This document shows, in pieces, positions 24,405 through 33,404 of a DNA stretch of 64,000 nucleotides. The position numbers and the translations under genes are program-made. How positions within the stretch are numbered: position 1 is the first letter of the stretch; every line of letters starts with the position of its first letter. The notes beneath the pieces were generated by a model. It was given only the letters and a program-made list of their open reading frames with translations. It made no database searches and had not been told where the DNA came from. Origin of the DNA: CAVYXA01 sp963846775. GTDB lineage: Bacteria; Verrucomicrobiota; Verrucomicrobiia; Chthoniobacterales; UBA10450. The stretch spans positions 124,001-188,000 of the forward strand of contig CAWJXB010000005.1 in NCBI GenBank assembly GCA_963846775.1, read 5' to 3'.

Positions 24405-25924
24405 GACGCTAGCTTGACCGAGCGTCTGTGGTGCAACCATCCAACGCCGAAGATTGCGAGGAAGACTAGGCCGGCTATGACCTGCCCGGCGATCCCATGC
24501 AGAAGCAAACGACAGCTCAGCGCCGGCAGAAAAGCGATGATTGCCATAAAGATCGGCGGACGGATGCTACTCCAAGGATTGCGCCATCGAAAGACCAGGC
24601 GCAACACCATGTAACGCAAGATGCCTTGGATCACATAGGGTAGCAGGATTCCAAACGCTGCGCCCATTGCGCCGAATCGAGGAATCAGCCAGAGATTTGC
24701 GCCGAACGCCACCGCGCAGGTGACCGAAGAATTAAGAAGGTTCAAGTGCGGACGTTGCACCATTATTACGGTTTCGCCCAACGACACAAATGCGTTTGTG
24801 GCACACGCGATGCCCACGATCGCGAGCCACGCGCCGCCTTGCTTGAATGCTGGACCGTAAATCAGTAAGATCACCGATCCAGCGAGCGTCATGACGGCGA
24901 CGAGCGGTAATAAAATCCAGAGTATCCACTCGGCTAGACGAGCATAGGTCGCCTCGGCGCGTTGCTGATCGCCGGTTGCCGTCATGCCGGCGACGACCGG
25001 CGTAAAGATTGGGTTGAAAGCCTGGTTAACCTTGCGCAGCCCGCTCGCTAGCTCGACCGTGACACTATAAACGCCGACGGTCGCAAGCGTCACCCCAGGA
25101 GCACGTCCGATGAACCATCCCAGCATGATGACGTCCAGTCGTAGGATGAACGTATTAAAAATCTGGTAAACGCTGATGGGAGCGGCGTAAGCAAGCAATG
25201 GTTTTGCTTCGGCCCAAATGGAGACCGTGTCGCGCACGGTCACGCCACGGAAGAGCTTTGAGGCAAATATGAATGCGACAATTCCCGAAGCCGCAGTTCC
25301 AGAGACCGCGGCCACCTCCGGCGCGAACCTTGTGAATCCAAAGCCGAGCGCGATCAACAGCGCCAGCGTCGTCATGGCAGGCTCGGTCACGCCTCGCGAG
25401 AAAATGTCGTGCTTCATCACCTTCATGCCGCGCGAGACGGAAGTGCAGACGCGATACAAGGAGATGCCCGGCAGCGCGCAGAGGACAAAGGCAAGCGCGG
25501 ACAACATCTCTCGCGGAAATTGCAATCGATCGCCAAATATTTGCAGGGCGGCAATGGCGATCGCAGCGACGAGACACGACTGCGTGAGAACTAGAACAAC
25601 GGCTGCGCGAAAGAGCGTGCGACTCCGCGCCAGGTCGCCGGTCGCTTGCGAACGTGCAATCAGAGTTGTGACGGAGTTATCCAGTCCGACGACAGCAAAT
25701 TTGCTGATTAGGTCGATGTTTGCCCAGGCAACCGAAAACGTTCCCAAGGCCGCCGGCCCGAGTAGCCGTGCGACGAGGAAGGTAAAGACGCCGCGGAGGT
25801 TCGACGCCAACAACGCGATGGTATTGAAAACCGCGCCGCGTTTCAGCTCCGAACCGGTCTCGTCGACGGGTAGCGCTACCTCGGGCGTCGGCGCGACGCG
25901 TAGCGTGCTCTCAAGCGTGCTCAC
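24401..25924 (-). CDS. Polysaccharide/lipid flippase of the MOP superfamily (Wzx-like)
   Basis: 507 residues with about 12-14 membrane helices from VFNTIALLASNLRGVFTFLV to VIAGLVFLAIFGVGWLHH. The opening GAVFNTIALLASNLRGVFTF and LLGPAALGTFSVAWANIDLI is characteristic of Wzx/RfbX oligosaccharide flippases, which move lipid-linked repeat units across the inner membrane. It stands among glycosyltransferases, so it is probably the exporter of the island. The start at 25924 is divergent from the GT9 gene at 26284. The SDR remnant overlaps its 3' end. Confidence 0.9.
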   Translation of the reverse strand: MSTLESTLRVAPTPEVALPVDETGSELKRGAVFNTIALLASNLRGVFTFLVARLLGPAALGTFSVAWANIDLISKFAVVGLDNSVTTLIARSQATGDLARSRTLFRAAVVLVLTQSCLVAAIAIAALQIFGDRLQFPREMLSALAFVLCALPGISLYRVCTSVSRGMKVMKHDIFSRGVTEPAMTTLALLIALGFGFTRFAPEVAAVSGTAASGIVAFIFASKLFRGVTVRDTVSIWAEAKPLLAYAAPISVYQIFNTFILRLDVIMLGWFIGRAPGVTLATVGVYSVTVELASGLRKVNQAFNPIFTPVVAGMTATGDQQRAEATYARLAEWILWILLPLVAVMTLAGSVILLIYGPAFKQGGAWLAIVGIACATNAFVSLGETVIMVQRPHLNLLNSSVTCAVAFGANLWLIPRFGAMGAAFGILLPYVIQGILRYMVLRLVFRWRNPWSSIRPPIFMAIIAFLPALSCRLLLHGIAGQVIAGLVFLAIFGVGWLHHRRSVKLAS

Positions 25925-26283
25925 CGACTTGGGCTGTTGCCACTCTTTTCAGTAAATTGGTTCGACGCGAATGCGTTGACCCGGTGTCTTCCTCGCGAAT
26001 CCAGGCTCCGGCGATCTCTAAATCATATTTATATGTCATGACAAGCAGCGTCTTGATTCGTCTTTCGCCAAAATATGCTCGATATAACGCGAGCTTAAAC
26101 TAGCATTCGCGCTCATATAGTCCCGACGCTACAATGGACTAGCCGGAGCGCCAAAATTTTTCCGCAAAGTGTTTTGTCATGCATAGCCGTTACGCCGTGG
26201 GCGACCTCCTTAAATGACAACCGCCAGGCAACTCAGCAGTCAAAGGTTTCGCAAGGATTAACCCATCTTAGGAAGGCCGGAGA
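25925..26283. other. Divergent intergenic region between flippase and GT9
   Basis: 359 bases holding the upstream regions of both divergent genes. It is locally AT-rich (about 26020-26130) compared with its surroundings, which fits promoters, but I could not place a convincing -35/-10 pair. No coding region seen. Confidence 0.5.
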
Positions 26284-27531
26284 ATGGATCTCCCTGTAGG
26301 CATTTCAACTTTGCAACGCACCGACCGCTGGATTGGCGTACCGCTTTGCGCCATTTTGACCCTTCTCAGAAAAATCTTTGAATCCGCGGAGCCGCTAGGG
26401 CCGCGCCAAGTCCGACGCATTCTCTTCGTCAAGTTCGCGGAGCAGGGCTCAACCGTTCTCGCCTATCCCGCGATTCGTCGCGCGACGGAAATGGTTGGAC
26501 GTGAAAACGTTCACTTCGTCGTTTTCGATGATAATCGATTCATTCTCGACGTGATGGAAATCATTCCCGAGGAAAACGTAATAACGATCACGACGAAGAG
26601 CCCTTTTGGACTCGCGCGCAGTGCGCTACAGGCAGTGCGTCGGGTCCGGAAAATCGGCATAGACGCAGTTATTGACATGGAATTCCTGACGCGCTTCTCC
26701 GCGATGCTAACGTTCGCGACCGGCGCCAAATCGCGTGTAGGTTTTCATACTTTTTTTGGCGACGGACCGTACCGCGGCGACTTAATGACGCACCGGCTCT
26801 TGTACAATCCTCATCTTCACACAAGTCAGATGTTTGAGGCCATGGTTGAAGCATTGACCCGTGATCCGGCCGTGCTCCCGACGTTCGACTTTACGCCTTC
26901 TGCAAACCAGCCATTCCCAAGATTTCGGCCTTCCTTGTCCGAAGTTGCTGAAGTTGACGCCCTGCTCCAGCGCGAAAATCCTCGCATCGGTTCTGCGCCA
27001 CTCATCCTCCTCAACCCGAACGCGAGCGACTTACTGCCGCTGAGGCGCTGGCCGCCGCTGCGTTATGTCGAGCTTGCGCGGCGGCTGCTCGAACGTTACC
27101 CGAACTTGTTCATCGGGTTTACCGGTGCGCCAGCCGAATCCGCTCCCAATAACCAGCTTGCAAATGAGGTCGGTTCTGACCGCGTCATCCCCCTTGCCGG
27201 AAAAACGACTCTACGGCAAGTGCTCGTGCTTTACACACGCAGTAAGATTTTGGTGACAAATGACAGTGGACCGGCTCATTTTGCCTCCATGACGCCAATT
27301 CGCGTCGTTACCTTGTTCGGGCCGGAGACGCCGGCGCTATTTGCCGCGCGATCGCCAAACGCGACCGCACTGTGGGCCAACATTGCGTGCAGTCCGTGCG
27401 TGAATGCCTACAACAACCGGCAAACGGTCTGCCGCAACAATCTTTGTATGCAAGCAATCACAGTTGACGATGTCTTTGAAAAAGTGACGCGCATTTACGA
27501 TTCTCTTCGGGAGAGAACACCCGGAAATTAA
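26284..27531 (+). CDS. Glycosyltransferase family 9 (heptosyltransferase-like)
   Basis: 415 residues. The N-terminal Rossmann domain reads ILFVKFAEQGSTVLAYPAIR, matching the GT9 start. The C-terminal domain has LILLNPNASDLLPLRRWPPL and the donor-site stretch ILVTNDSGPAHFASMTPIRV with VTLFGPETP, the hallmark of ADP-heptose:LPS heptosyltransferases. It presumably transfers a heptose or related sugar to a lipid-linked glycan on the cytoplasmic side. It is 8 bases ahead of the next glycosyltransferase, so they are co-transcribed. Confidence 0.9.
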   Translation: MDLPVGISTLQRTDRWIGVPLCAILTLLRKIFESAEPLGPRQVRRILFVKFAEQGSTVLAYPAIRRATEMVGRENVHFVVFDDNRFILDVMEIIPEENVITITTKSPFGLARSALQAVRRVRKIGIDAVIDMEFLTRFSAMLTFATGAKSRVGFHTFFGDGPYRGDLMTHRLLYNPHLHTSQMFEAMVEALTRDPAVLPTFDFTPSANQPFPRFRPSLSEVAEVDALLQRENPRIGSAPLILLNPNASDLLPLRRWPPLRYVELARRLLERYPNLFIGFTGAPAESAPNNQLANEVGSDRVIPLAGKTTLRQVLVLYTRSKILVTNDSGPAHFASMTPIRVVTLFGPETPALFAARSPNATALWANIACSPCVNAYNNRQTVCRNNLCMQAITVDDVFEKVTRIYDSLRERTPGN

Positions 27532-27539
27532 GTTGCAGA

Positions 27540-29051
27540 ATGATGGGTGTGCCAACTCATAGGTTGCGGCAATTTCGGTTAGCCGCGCTTGGGATTATCC
27601 TCCTCACCGCCGCGATTCGTCTCCCATCCCTTTTGCATCCTCAGCCGATCGACAGTGAAGGGGTGTATTCCGTCGTGGCGAACGAGATCGTCGACGGAGG
27701 CCGACCGTACATTGACGCGGTCGAGCGCAAGCCGCCGCTTCTCTTTTGGACGTACGCCGCCGTATTCAAAATAGCAGGCAAGTTCAATTGGATGGCGCTT
27801 CATTTTGTCGCGCTCGTGTGGACGCTATGCGCGATGGGCGGCCTCTATGTGATTGGCAGGGAGTTGTTAGACTGCAATACCGGTTTGATTGCCGCGCTCT
27901 TCTACAGTGTTTTCCAACCCTGGTGGACATGGAAGACCCTTAGTTTCGACGGTGAGATGATAATGAATCTCCCAATCATCTGGGCGTGGGCAATCGCATT
28001 CCGCCGCAGCTCATCGCGACTGCGACCCGAACTCTTCGCAGCAGGCGCGCTCTTGGCCGCGGCCTTCCTGCTCAAGCAGCCCGCCGCAATAGCAGCAGTT
28101 CCTCTTGGCGTCTATCTACTCCTCCCAAGCTATCAAACTAGCCGCCGTTTGACGCGAACGAATTCGATCATTCAGGCAACCATGCTTACGGCAGGATTTT
28201 TCCTAGCCTTGGGTTCCGTGGCGATTGTGCTTTGGAAGCAAGGCATCCTCCGTGACGCGTTCTATTGGACAATTGCCGATCATGACATTCCGCATGTGTT
28301 TTGGCAGACGGGAATCGTGAATACGGTGGCCTTCTTCGGCACTTGTTTGCCTTTAGTAATTGGGGCGATAATGGCGTGTCGGGATAAGGATGAGATTTGG
28401 GCTGGAAGGCCGGCAGAGCGAATAGCGCTCTTTGGACTGCTCGCTGCCTCGGCGATTGGCGCGGCAGCGGGCGCCCGCTTTTACCCTCACTACTATGTCC
28501 AATTGATCCCACCGCTCGCACTGCTCGCGGCGCCGTACTACGCACGACTTTGGTCCCGGACGATCCAGCCGCCTCACTGGCTACTGCGACCGAAGGTAAC
28601 CTACGCGTGGCTGGCACTCATCGTTATTGCCCTTTCAATCGCACACTGGATGGGGCTCTCACCCCGACGCGTCCCGTCTGAAGCGGGGCTGTATTTGTCC
28701 ACGCATTCGGCCCCTGATGATAGAATTTTCGTCTGGGGTCAGACTTCGAAAATCTATCTGGATGCTCACCGACGCCCTGCCTGTCGTTACATCGAGACGT
28801 TTCCGCTCACCGGTCATATCTTCGGCGGAGCGGTCCCCGGTTTCGATACTCGCAGCCGAATCTTGCCCGGCGCTTGGGCAACACTTGTGCAAGATTTTGC
28901 CAGGCATCCGCCCGCCTATATCGTCGACGTTCGAGACCCAAGTAAAGCGCAGTACCCGGTAAAGGACTTTCCAATTCTCGCCAAACTTTTAGTGGAAAAA
29001 TACCAGCCGGTGGCGCACACTGCTGAAGGTGTGATTTATCAGGTGCGCTAG
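27540..29051 (+). CDS. GT39-like membrane glycosyltransferase
   Basis: 503 residues with multiple membrane helices. The first periplasmic loop carries DSEGVYSVVANEIVDGGRPY with the acidic residue expected at the GT-C catalytic site, followed by DAVERKPPLLFWTY, typical of ArnT/PMT-like enzymes in bacteria. The C-terminal region (about 380-500) is periplasmic. It probably adds a sugar from a polyprenyl-phosphate donor. It follows GT9 with 8 bases between, in the same orientation. Confidence 0.87.
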   Translation: MMGVPTHRLRQFRLAALGIILLTAAIRLPSLLHPQPIDSEGVYSVVANEIVDGGRPYIDAVERKPPLLFWTYAAVFKIAGKFNWMALHFVALVWTLCAMGGLYVIGRELLDCNTGLIAALFYSVFQPWWTWKTLSFDGEMIMNLPIIWAWAIAFRRSSSRLRPELFAAGALLAAAFLLKQPAAIAAVPLGVYLLLPSYQTSRRLTRTNSIIQATMLTAGFFLALGSVAIVLWKQGILRDAFYWTIADHDIPHVFWQTGIVNTVAFFGTCLPLVIGAIMACRDKDEIWAGRPAERIALFGLLAASAIGAAAGARFYPHYYVQLIPPLALLAAPYYARLWSRTIQPPHWLLRPKVTYAWLALIVIALSIAHWMGLSPRRVPSEAGLYLSTHSAPDDRIFVWGQTSKIYLDAHRRPACRYIETFPLTGHIFGGAVPGFDTRSRILPGAWATLVQDFARHPPAYIVDVRDPSKAQYPVKDFPILAKLLVEKYQPVAHTAEGVIYQVR

Positions 29052-29281
29052 GTTTGGTTAGCTGCTTCCACTACAAGGAGGCTACGCGAGTTTACCTCGC
29101 ATTTTGACCGCCCGAGGTCAACGCGAGCTTGAAAGGCGCAAAAGGCGAAGCGGAGATCTAAAAGGCTGGAAGTTAGGAGTCGCGCGGAGCAAGGAGGGAA
29201 ATCGACGGCGAGCTGTCGCACGATTCTTCTTGCAGACCACTTGTTTTCGGCCGCACATCATCACTTGAAAAAGGTACTGTT

Positions 29282-29588
29282 ATGCGGGTTGCGCTTGATT
29301 GCCGGTACATCCGTCAGCGACCAAGCGGCATCGGTACATACGTCGAGCGATACCCGGTTGCAGCTAATAGCGTTCGCCCGCGGTGTCCTAAGGCCATGGC
29401 GACTTCTGCTCGTACAGCGGCAACCGCGCAAGCATGCGTTCGCGAACATGGCAAGACGCCTTGGCGTGGAGAAGCACACTCCGTGGATTTCGCACATCGA
29501 TGCAGCAGACCTTGTTGCCGTATCAGGCCGCCGGGCGGTGGTTCAGCCTTCTTTTTATGAAGGTTTCGGCCTGGCGGTTGAAGCCGTT
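29282..29588 (+). pseudogene. Glycosyltransferase family 4 remnant with internal deletion
   Basis: The start MRVALDCRYIRQRPSGIGTY is a textbook GT4 N-terminus. Further on, in a second frame, come ARRLGVEKHTPWISHIDAAD and then VVQPSFYEGFGLAVEA, the nucleotide-sugar-binding E-x7-E region near the end of the C-terminal domain. The 200 or more residues between are missing, and the frame changes. At about 29588 the likeness ends abruptly and a different fragment begins on the other strand. It is a clear relic of an inactivated gene of the island. Confidence 0.75.
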
Positions 29589-29729
29589 CATCACTTCTTT
29601 GAAATCGCTGGTGTGATCGTGCGTCCCGATCACGTTGCCCGCTTCATCGTAAACGCGAATCACAGTATCATGTGAACGGCTGAAAGACTTTCCGCAGCTG
29701 ATAGTATTCCTATGCGATACAGCGCACAT
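29523..29729 (-). pseudogene. Short protein fragment (VIRVYDEAGNVIGTH) fused to antisense of the GT4 remnant
   Basis: Residues about 20-46 of this frame (bases 29592-29672) read SHDTVIRVYDEAGNVIGTHD then HTSDFKEV, which looks like real protein. From memory, similar short proteins with VIRVYDEAGNVIETHEH and an FKE ending occur in related genomes; this could not be checked here. After FKEV the frame reads the antisense of the GT4 motif and has no stop until 29523, so the natural end seems lost. Whether it is expressed is unknown. Confidence 0.4.
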
Positions 29730-29746
29730 TATTACCCCTTTTCACC

Positions 29747-31540
29747 ATGAGCGAGTCTCCACCGATGACGTCAAAGAAAAACAAAATTCCGCTGAAAAGT
29801 TGGTCCTGGGTATCCATCGGGGGGCGAGCGTTAGCGCGACGTTTGGCCGATTATTTCGGTTTGTCCTACCCGAACGAATTCACTTCTGCGGCCTTGCTTC
29901 TCATTGCGTTGATCCTTCTACGGGGGCTTATCATCATGCACTACCGGTTTGGTGGCGATGAGCCGCAGCATCTGCACGTCGTTTGGGGCTGGGCTCGCGG
30001 TTTTGTTCAGTATCGCGATCTGGCCGATAACCACATGCCGTTGTTTCAGATACTATGCGCACCGATTTACAAGCTGATCGGCGACCGCGGGACGATTCTT
30101 TACTGGATGCGGATCGTCTTGCAACCGCTCTACATTGTTGCCTTCTGGTGCACTTATAGGATCGGATCGCTGCTTTTTTCGCGACGCGTCGGCGTCTGGG
30201 CAGCCATTCTAGTGGGACTTTCCTACGATTACGGTTTTTGTTCGGTTGAATTTCGGACGGACAACCTTTGGGCTCCACTTTGGTTGTTGTGCATGGTGGT
30301 GTTGCTTAATGGCGCATTGACAACGCGGCGCGCGGCGATCGCGGGTTTTCTCTTGGGTCTTTGCTTTGGCGTCTCCATGAAAACATCGCTCCTCGCCCTG
30401 TCAATCCTGATCGGAGGCTCAGTGACTCTGGTTCTCGTTGGCCGCGAGCCACTGGGTATCGGTCGGGAGCGGAATCTCGGCGGCGCGTTGGCAGCGTTCT
30501 TCGCCAGCGCGCTGAGTGTTCCGGCTACGATCGCGGCCGCGTTTGCATTCTACGGCATTTGGCCGCAGTTCCGCTATTGGGTTTTCGATAACAACATTGT
30601 TCCAGGTGTGAGAAACCATCCCGCATGGTGGGTGATCATCTTTGCTGTCGGATTCCCGCTCGTCATTCTCGGAGCGCATCGGATCGCTGGCGTAACTGTC
30701 GGGGCCGAGGCGGCGGCGCGCCGAAGTTTTGTCTTGGTCACGGCCGGATTCTATATTACCGCGCTCCTTTCTTTTTGGCCTTTCCTGTCGGGGCAGGACT
30801 ACCTCCCATTCTATCCGCTCGCTTTTGTGATTGGCACATGGGCAGTTCTGACGGTCTGGGACCGCTGGACACGGCATCTCTATATCGCGAAAATCTGGCG
30901 TGTTGTGCCCATCCTCGCCTGGTTCGGCGTATGTGAATTAGTGGTGGCCTTGTTGGTTAACCGTGTTTGGAAAGACGAGGCGAAACTGGAGAGTGATCTT
31001 TTGCGCGACACGCTCAAACTTACTGACCCTGGTGACTTCGTTTTTGATCGCAAAGGAGAGACGGTTTTCCGGCAGCGTTGCTTTTATCCCGTTGTAGAAA
31101 CGTTTACTGAGGAACGTTTCCGGCGTGGATTGATAGCAGACAATGCAATCCAGCGTTGCATCGACACCCATACCTGCGTCGCCACCTTGCCGACCAAAAT
31201 GCCGGCAGCCACGTTTCGCTGGGTCGAGCAGAATTACTTGCCCATTGGAGACAAACTACGGGTGGCGGGTGTGCTGTTGCACTCCTCCACCGACGGGAAG
31301 CACTTTGATTTTGAAATCGTTATTCCGGCCTCCTACAAAATCATCGCGCGCGACGCTAGCGCTGTAATGGGTGTGCTCGATGGAGAGCGGTACGAAGGAA
31401 AGGAGCGCTTTCTTTCACCAGGCATTCACACCTTTGTGCAAACTTCCGCCGGAGCCAATCTCGTTGTCTTCTGGGCGCAGGCCGTCGATCGCAATTTCAG
31501 ACCGATCGACAGTAGTAGCTCGCCCGGCAGCCCGAATTAG
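29747..31540 (+). CDS. GT39-like membrane glycosyltransferase
   Basis: 597 residues with about ten to twelve membrane helices. The first loop FGGDEPQHLHVVWGWARGFV then QYRDLADNHMPLFQIL carries the acidic pair and the PLF motif typical of this GT-C type. The periplasmic C-terminal domain (about 440-590) includes SSTDGKHFDFEIVIPASYKI and YEGKERFLSPGIHTF. That very 3' part is repeated, degenerate, immediately downstream (31588-31836). Function as for the other membrane glycosyltransferases: transfer of a polyprenyl-linked sugar to a surface glycan or lipid. Confidence 0.87.
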   Translation: MSESPPMTSKKNKIPLKSWSWVSIGGRALARRLADYFGLSYPNEFTSAALLLIALILLRGLIIMHYRFGGDEPQHLHVVWGWARGFVQYRDLADNHMPLFQILCAPIYKLIGDRGTILYWMRIVLQPLYIVAFWCTYRIGSLLFSRRVGVWAAILVGLSYDYGFCSVEFRTDNLWAPLWLLCMVVLLNGALTTRRAAIAGFLLGLCFGVSMKTSLLALSILIGGSVTLVLVGREPLGIGRERNLGGALAAFFASALSVPATIAAAFAFYGIWPQFRYWVFDNNIVPGVRNHPAWWVIIFAVGFPLVILGAHRIAGVTVGAEAAARRSFVLVTAGFYITALLSFWPFLSGQDYLPFYPLAFVIGTWAVLTVWDRWTRHLYIAKIWRVVPILAWFGVCELVVALLVNRVWKDEAKLESDLLRDTLKLTDPGDFVFDRKGETVFRQRCFYPVVETFTEERFRRGLIADNAIQRCIDTHTCVATLPTKMPAATFRWVEQNYLPIGDKLRVAGVLLHSSTDGKHFDFEIVIPASYKIIARDASAVMGVLDGERYEGKERFLSPGIHTFVQTSAGANLVVFWAQAVDRNFRPIDSSSSPGSPN

Positions 31541-31900
31541 CTCGTCAGCTAAGCCAAAACGCCGGTCGGCTCTCATTAGCGCAGAGTGATTGCGGGTGGC
31601 GAGGGTGCTATTGCACTTATCCACGGATGGGAAGCACTTTGATTTTGAAACCGTTATTCCGGCCTCGTACAAAATCATCGCGCCCGATGCTGGCACTGTA
31701 ATGGCGCGCTCGATGGCGAGAGGTACGAAGGAAAGGAGCGCTTTCTTTCGGCAGGCATTCACACCTTTGTGCAAACTTCAACCTCGTGGTCTTTTGGGCG
31801 CAGGCCGTCGATCTCCGTTTCAGCCCCGTCGAATGATAATACCTCGCTGACAGCTGAATTAGATTGCCAGCTGTCTTGGTTCCCCTTCTATTTAACCAGG
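31541..31900. other. Intergenic stretch occupied by the degenerate duplicate
   Basis: 360 bases between two genes. Bases 31588-31836 are the degenerate duplicate; the rest shows no feature apart from a GTG start candidate at its end. Confidence 0.5.
31588..31836 (+). repeat. Degenerate tandem copy of the 3' end of the preceding glycosyltransferase gene
   Basis: Bases 31588-31836 repeat bases of about 31258-31510: the copy reads LRVARVLLHLSTDGKHFDFE-type text (RVARVLLHLSTDGKHFDFET, VIPASYKIIAPDAGTV) against RVAGVLLHSSTDGKHFDFEI in the gene. It then loses frame (KERSAFFRQAFTPLCKLQ) with small deletions. It has no start of its own. It marks a partial tandem duplication followed by decay, or the trace of a second, deleted paralogue. 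Confidence 0.8.
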
Positions 31901-33046
31901 GTGTTATTTCTAACTTTAACTGCTCCAACGTTCGATATCCGCTCGAGGTTAATGCTGATCGCGCCGCACCCGGACGATGAAGCGTTGGTTTGTGGCGTCA
32001 TTCTGCAGCAAGCGGTTCGCGCTGGAGCGAGCATTCGCATTGTCTACGTCACAGATGGGGATGACAATCCCTGGCCACAACGAGCACTCGAAAGAAGATG
32101 GCGCTTGAGCGCATCAGATCGAAAACGCTGGGGACAATTGCGGCGCACGGAAGCTCTAGCCGCGCTGCGTCTCTTCGATATCCACCCTGGGAACGTTCAA
32201 TTTCTTGCCCTGCCAGACCAGGGCCTGACCGACCTTCTGTTGCGTGATTGCAACAACGCTCTCACGCCACTCATTCAAGTGATCGACGATTGGTCGCCCA
32301 CAGACATCCTTGCGCCTTCAATGTTCGACATTCACCCAGACCACAACGCCGTTGCCGTGATGATGCGACTCATCTCCGCCGACTTTTTGACACCGGGAGT
32401 TTCGCAGTGGAATTATTTGGTGCACGGCCGCAGCCGCGCGTTTTTCGAGCGCGCCGCGGAATTATCGCCATCCGAAGGGGAGACCGCCACAAAACGCGAC
32501 GCAATTCGCCGCCATCAAACGCAGATCAAACTGTCGAGGCGACGTCTTCTTAAATACGCCACGCGTCCAGAACGGTTTCTTCGTGTCGAACCCGAGAGCG
32601 CTGTCTGCTGTGATGGCGCCGTCCGTTCCGTTTCTCGAACACGGGACAACCTGAATGTCCATCTTCGCTTTTCGGCCGATCCGTTTCGGATGCAGAGGAG
32701 CAAGTTTTTCATTTTGGGTCGCGACTCCCTTGGGCGGAAGCGCGCGTGCCACATCCGCCTGTCCGGCTGCTCGGCCGATCTTGAAATGTTGGATTGCGCG
32801 ACGAATCGCAGCCTTGGCATCGCCCATTACTGCGGCCATCCATTTGCCGGCAAGTTCACGCTTCCATTGCATCTGTTTTCGCCGATCCACGATTTGTTCA
32901 TCAAAGTCGATCGGCGTTCGTTGTTCTTCGATGAAGCCGGTTGGATCGAGATTCCAAGTGTGCCGAGTCTAACCAAGGTCGATCTGTCCATGATTTCCGC
33001 TGAGGCATATTCGCAGCGCAATCATTCAAGGAGTTTGGCGATATGA
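31901..33046 (+). CDS. PIG-L family deacetylase (LmbE-like)
   Basis: About 381 residues from GTG 31901 (ATG 31952 is an alternative; the reading frame upstream runs through the degenerate duplicate and is not coding). Zinc-binding motif APHPDDE is at residues 21-27 and the distal FDIHPDHNAVA lies near residue 145, as in GlcNAc-PI and mycothiol/LmbE-type de-N-acetylases. The C-terminal 150 residues (from about 225) form a separate beta-rich region I do not recognise. In the same island as inositol-lipid genes it could deacetylate a GlcNAc- or inositol-linked lipid; this is inference. Confidence 0.85.
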   Translation: MLFLTLTAPTFDIRSRLMLIAPHPDDEALVCGVILQQAVRAGASIRIVYVTDGDDNPWPQRALERRWRLSASDRKRWGQLRRTEALAALRLFDIHPGNVQFLALPDQGLTDLLLRDCNNALTPLIQVIDDWSPTDILAPSMFDIHPDHNAVAVMMRLISADFLTPGVSQWNYLVHGRSRAFFERAAELSPSEGETATKRDAIRRHQTQIKLSRRRLLKYATRPERFLRVEPESAVCCDGAVRSVSRTRDNLNVHLRFSADPFRMQRSKFFILGRDSLGRKRACHIRLSGCSADLEMLDCATNRSLGIAHYCGHPFAGKFTLPLHLFSPIHDLFIKVDRRSLFFDEAGWIEIPSVPSLTKVDLSMISAEAYSQRNHSRSLAI

Positions 33047-33083
33047 TCGGTGCGCTGGTCGCGGGCACGTCGAGTGCATCCGT

Positions 33084-33404
33084 ATGGCGGGCTACAAATT
33101 ATTCTTCGTTTCTGCTCAAGGAAAATTCTGGATCTGCAGCATGGTGCACACGGACAAGCACATAATGGACGTCCCATTGGATGATCTCTACGCGAACTAT
33201 CACAAAAAGGCGTGCCAGGAAGGCTGCGGTGTTTATTGCGCAGTCGGCGCTTCGCTTCTCGTGGAAAGGCCGGTTCGCGTTCTGGGCAAGGAAATTGTCG
33301 CGCGCGCCAAGCGGGTTCCATCCATGTTTCATCCTTCCTTAACTCCAATGCCGACGAAGCGACGCACAGCGCTATCACAAATCCAAATGGAACGCACGAG
33401 GTGA
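33084..33404 (+). pseudogene. C-terminal remnant of a radical SAM/SPASM-like protein
   Basis: The frame reads GYKLFFVSAQGKFWICSMVH, then YANYHKKACQEGCGVYCAVG, with the Cys arrangement of a SPASM-type iron-sulphur region (one Cys after the FW, then C-x3-C-x3-C), comparable to the end of the intact radical SAM protein at 23265. No N-terminal CxxxCxxC part is present upstream. Protein-like text ends near 33320, and the frame then runs antisense over the 3' end of the convergent gene. It is probably a relic, although a short expressed protein cannot be excluded. Confidence 0.55.

Larger units (their letters stand above)
29052..29746. other. Stretch of gene debris between two glycosyltransferase genes
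   Basis: About 695 bases without an intact gene. The first 230 bases show nothing recognisable beyond short GC words. A GT4 remnant lies at 29282-29588 and an opposite-strand fragment at 29523-29729. Confidence 0.65.

Noticed and set aside
29241..29675. Intact 144-codon plus-strand gene
   Set aside because: The frame only captures the middle of a decayed GT4 gene and continues antisense over another fragment; it has no valid N-terminus.
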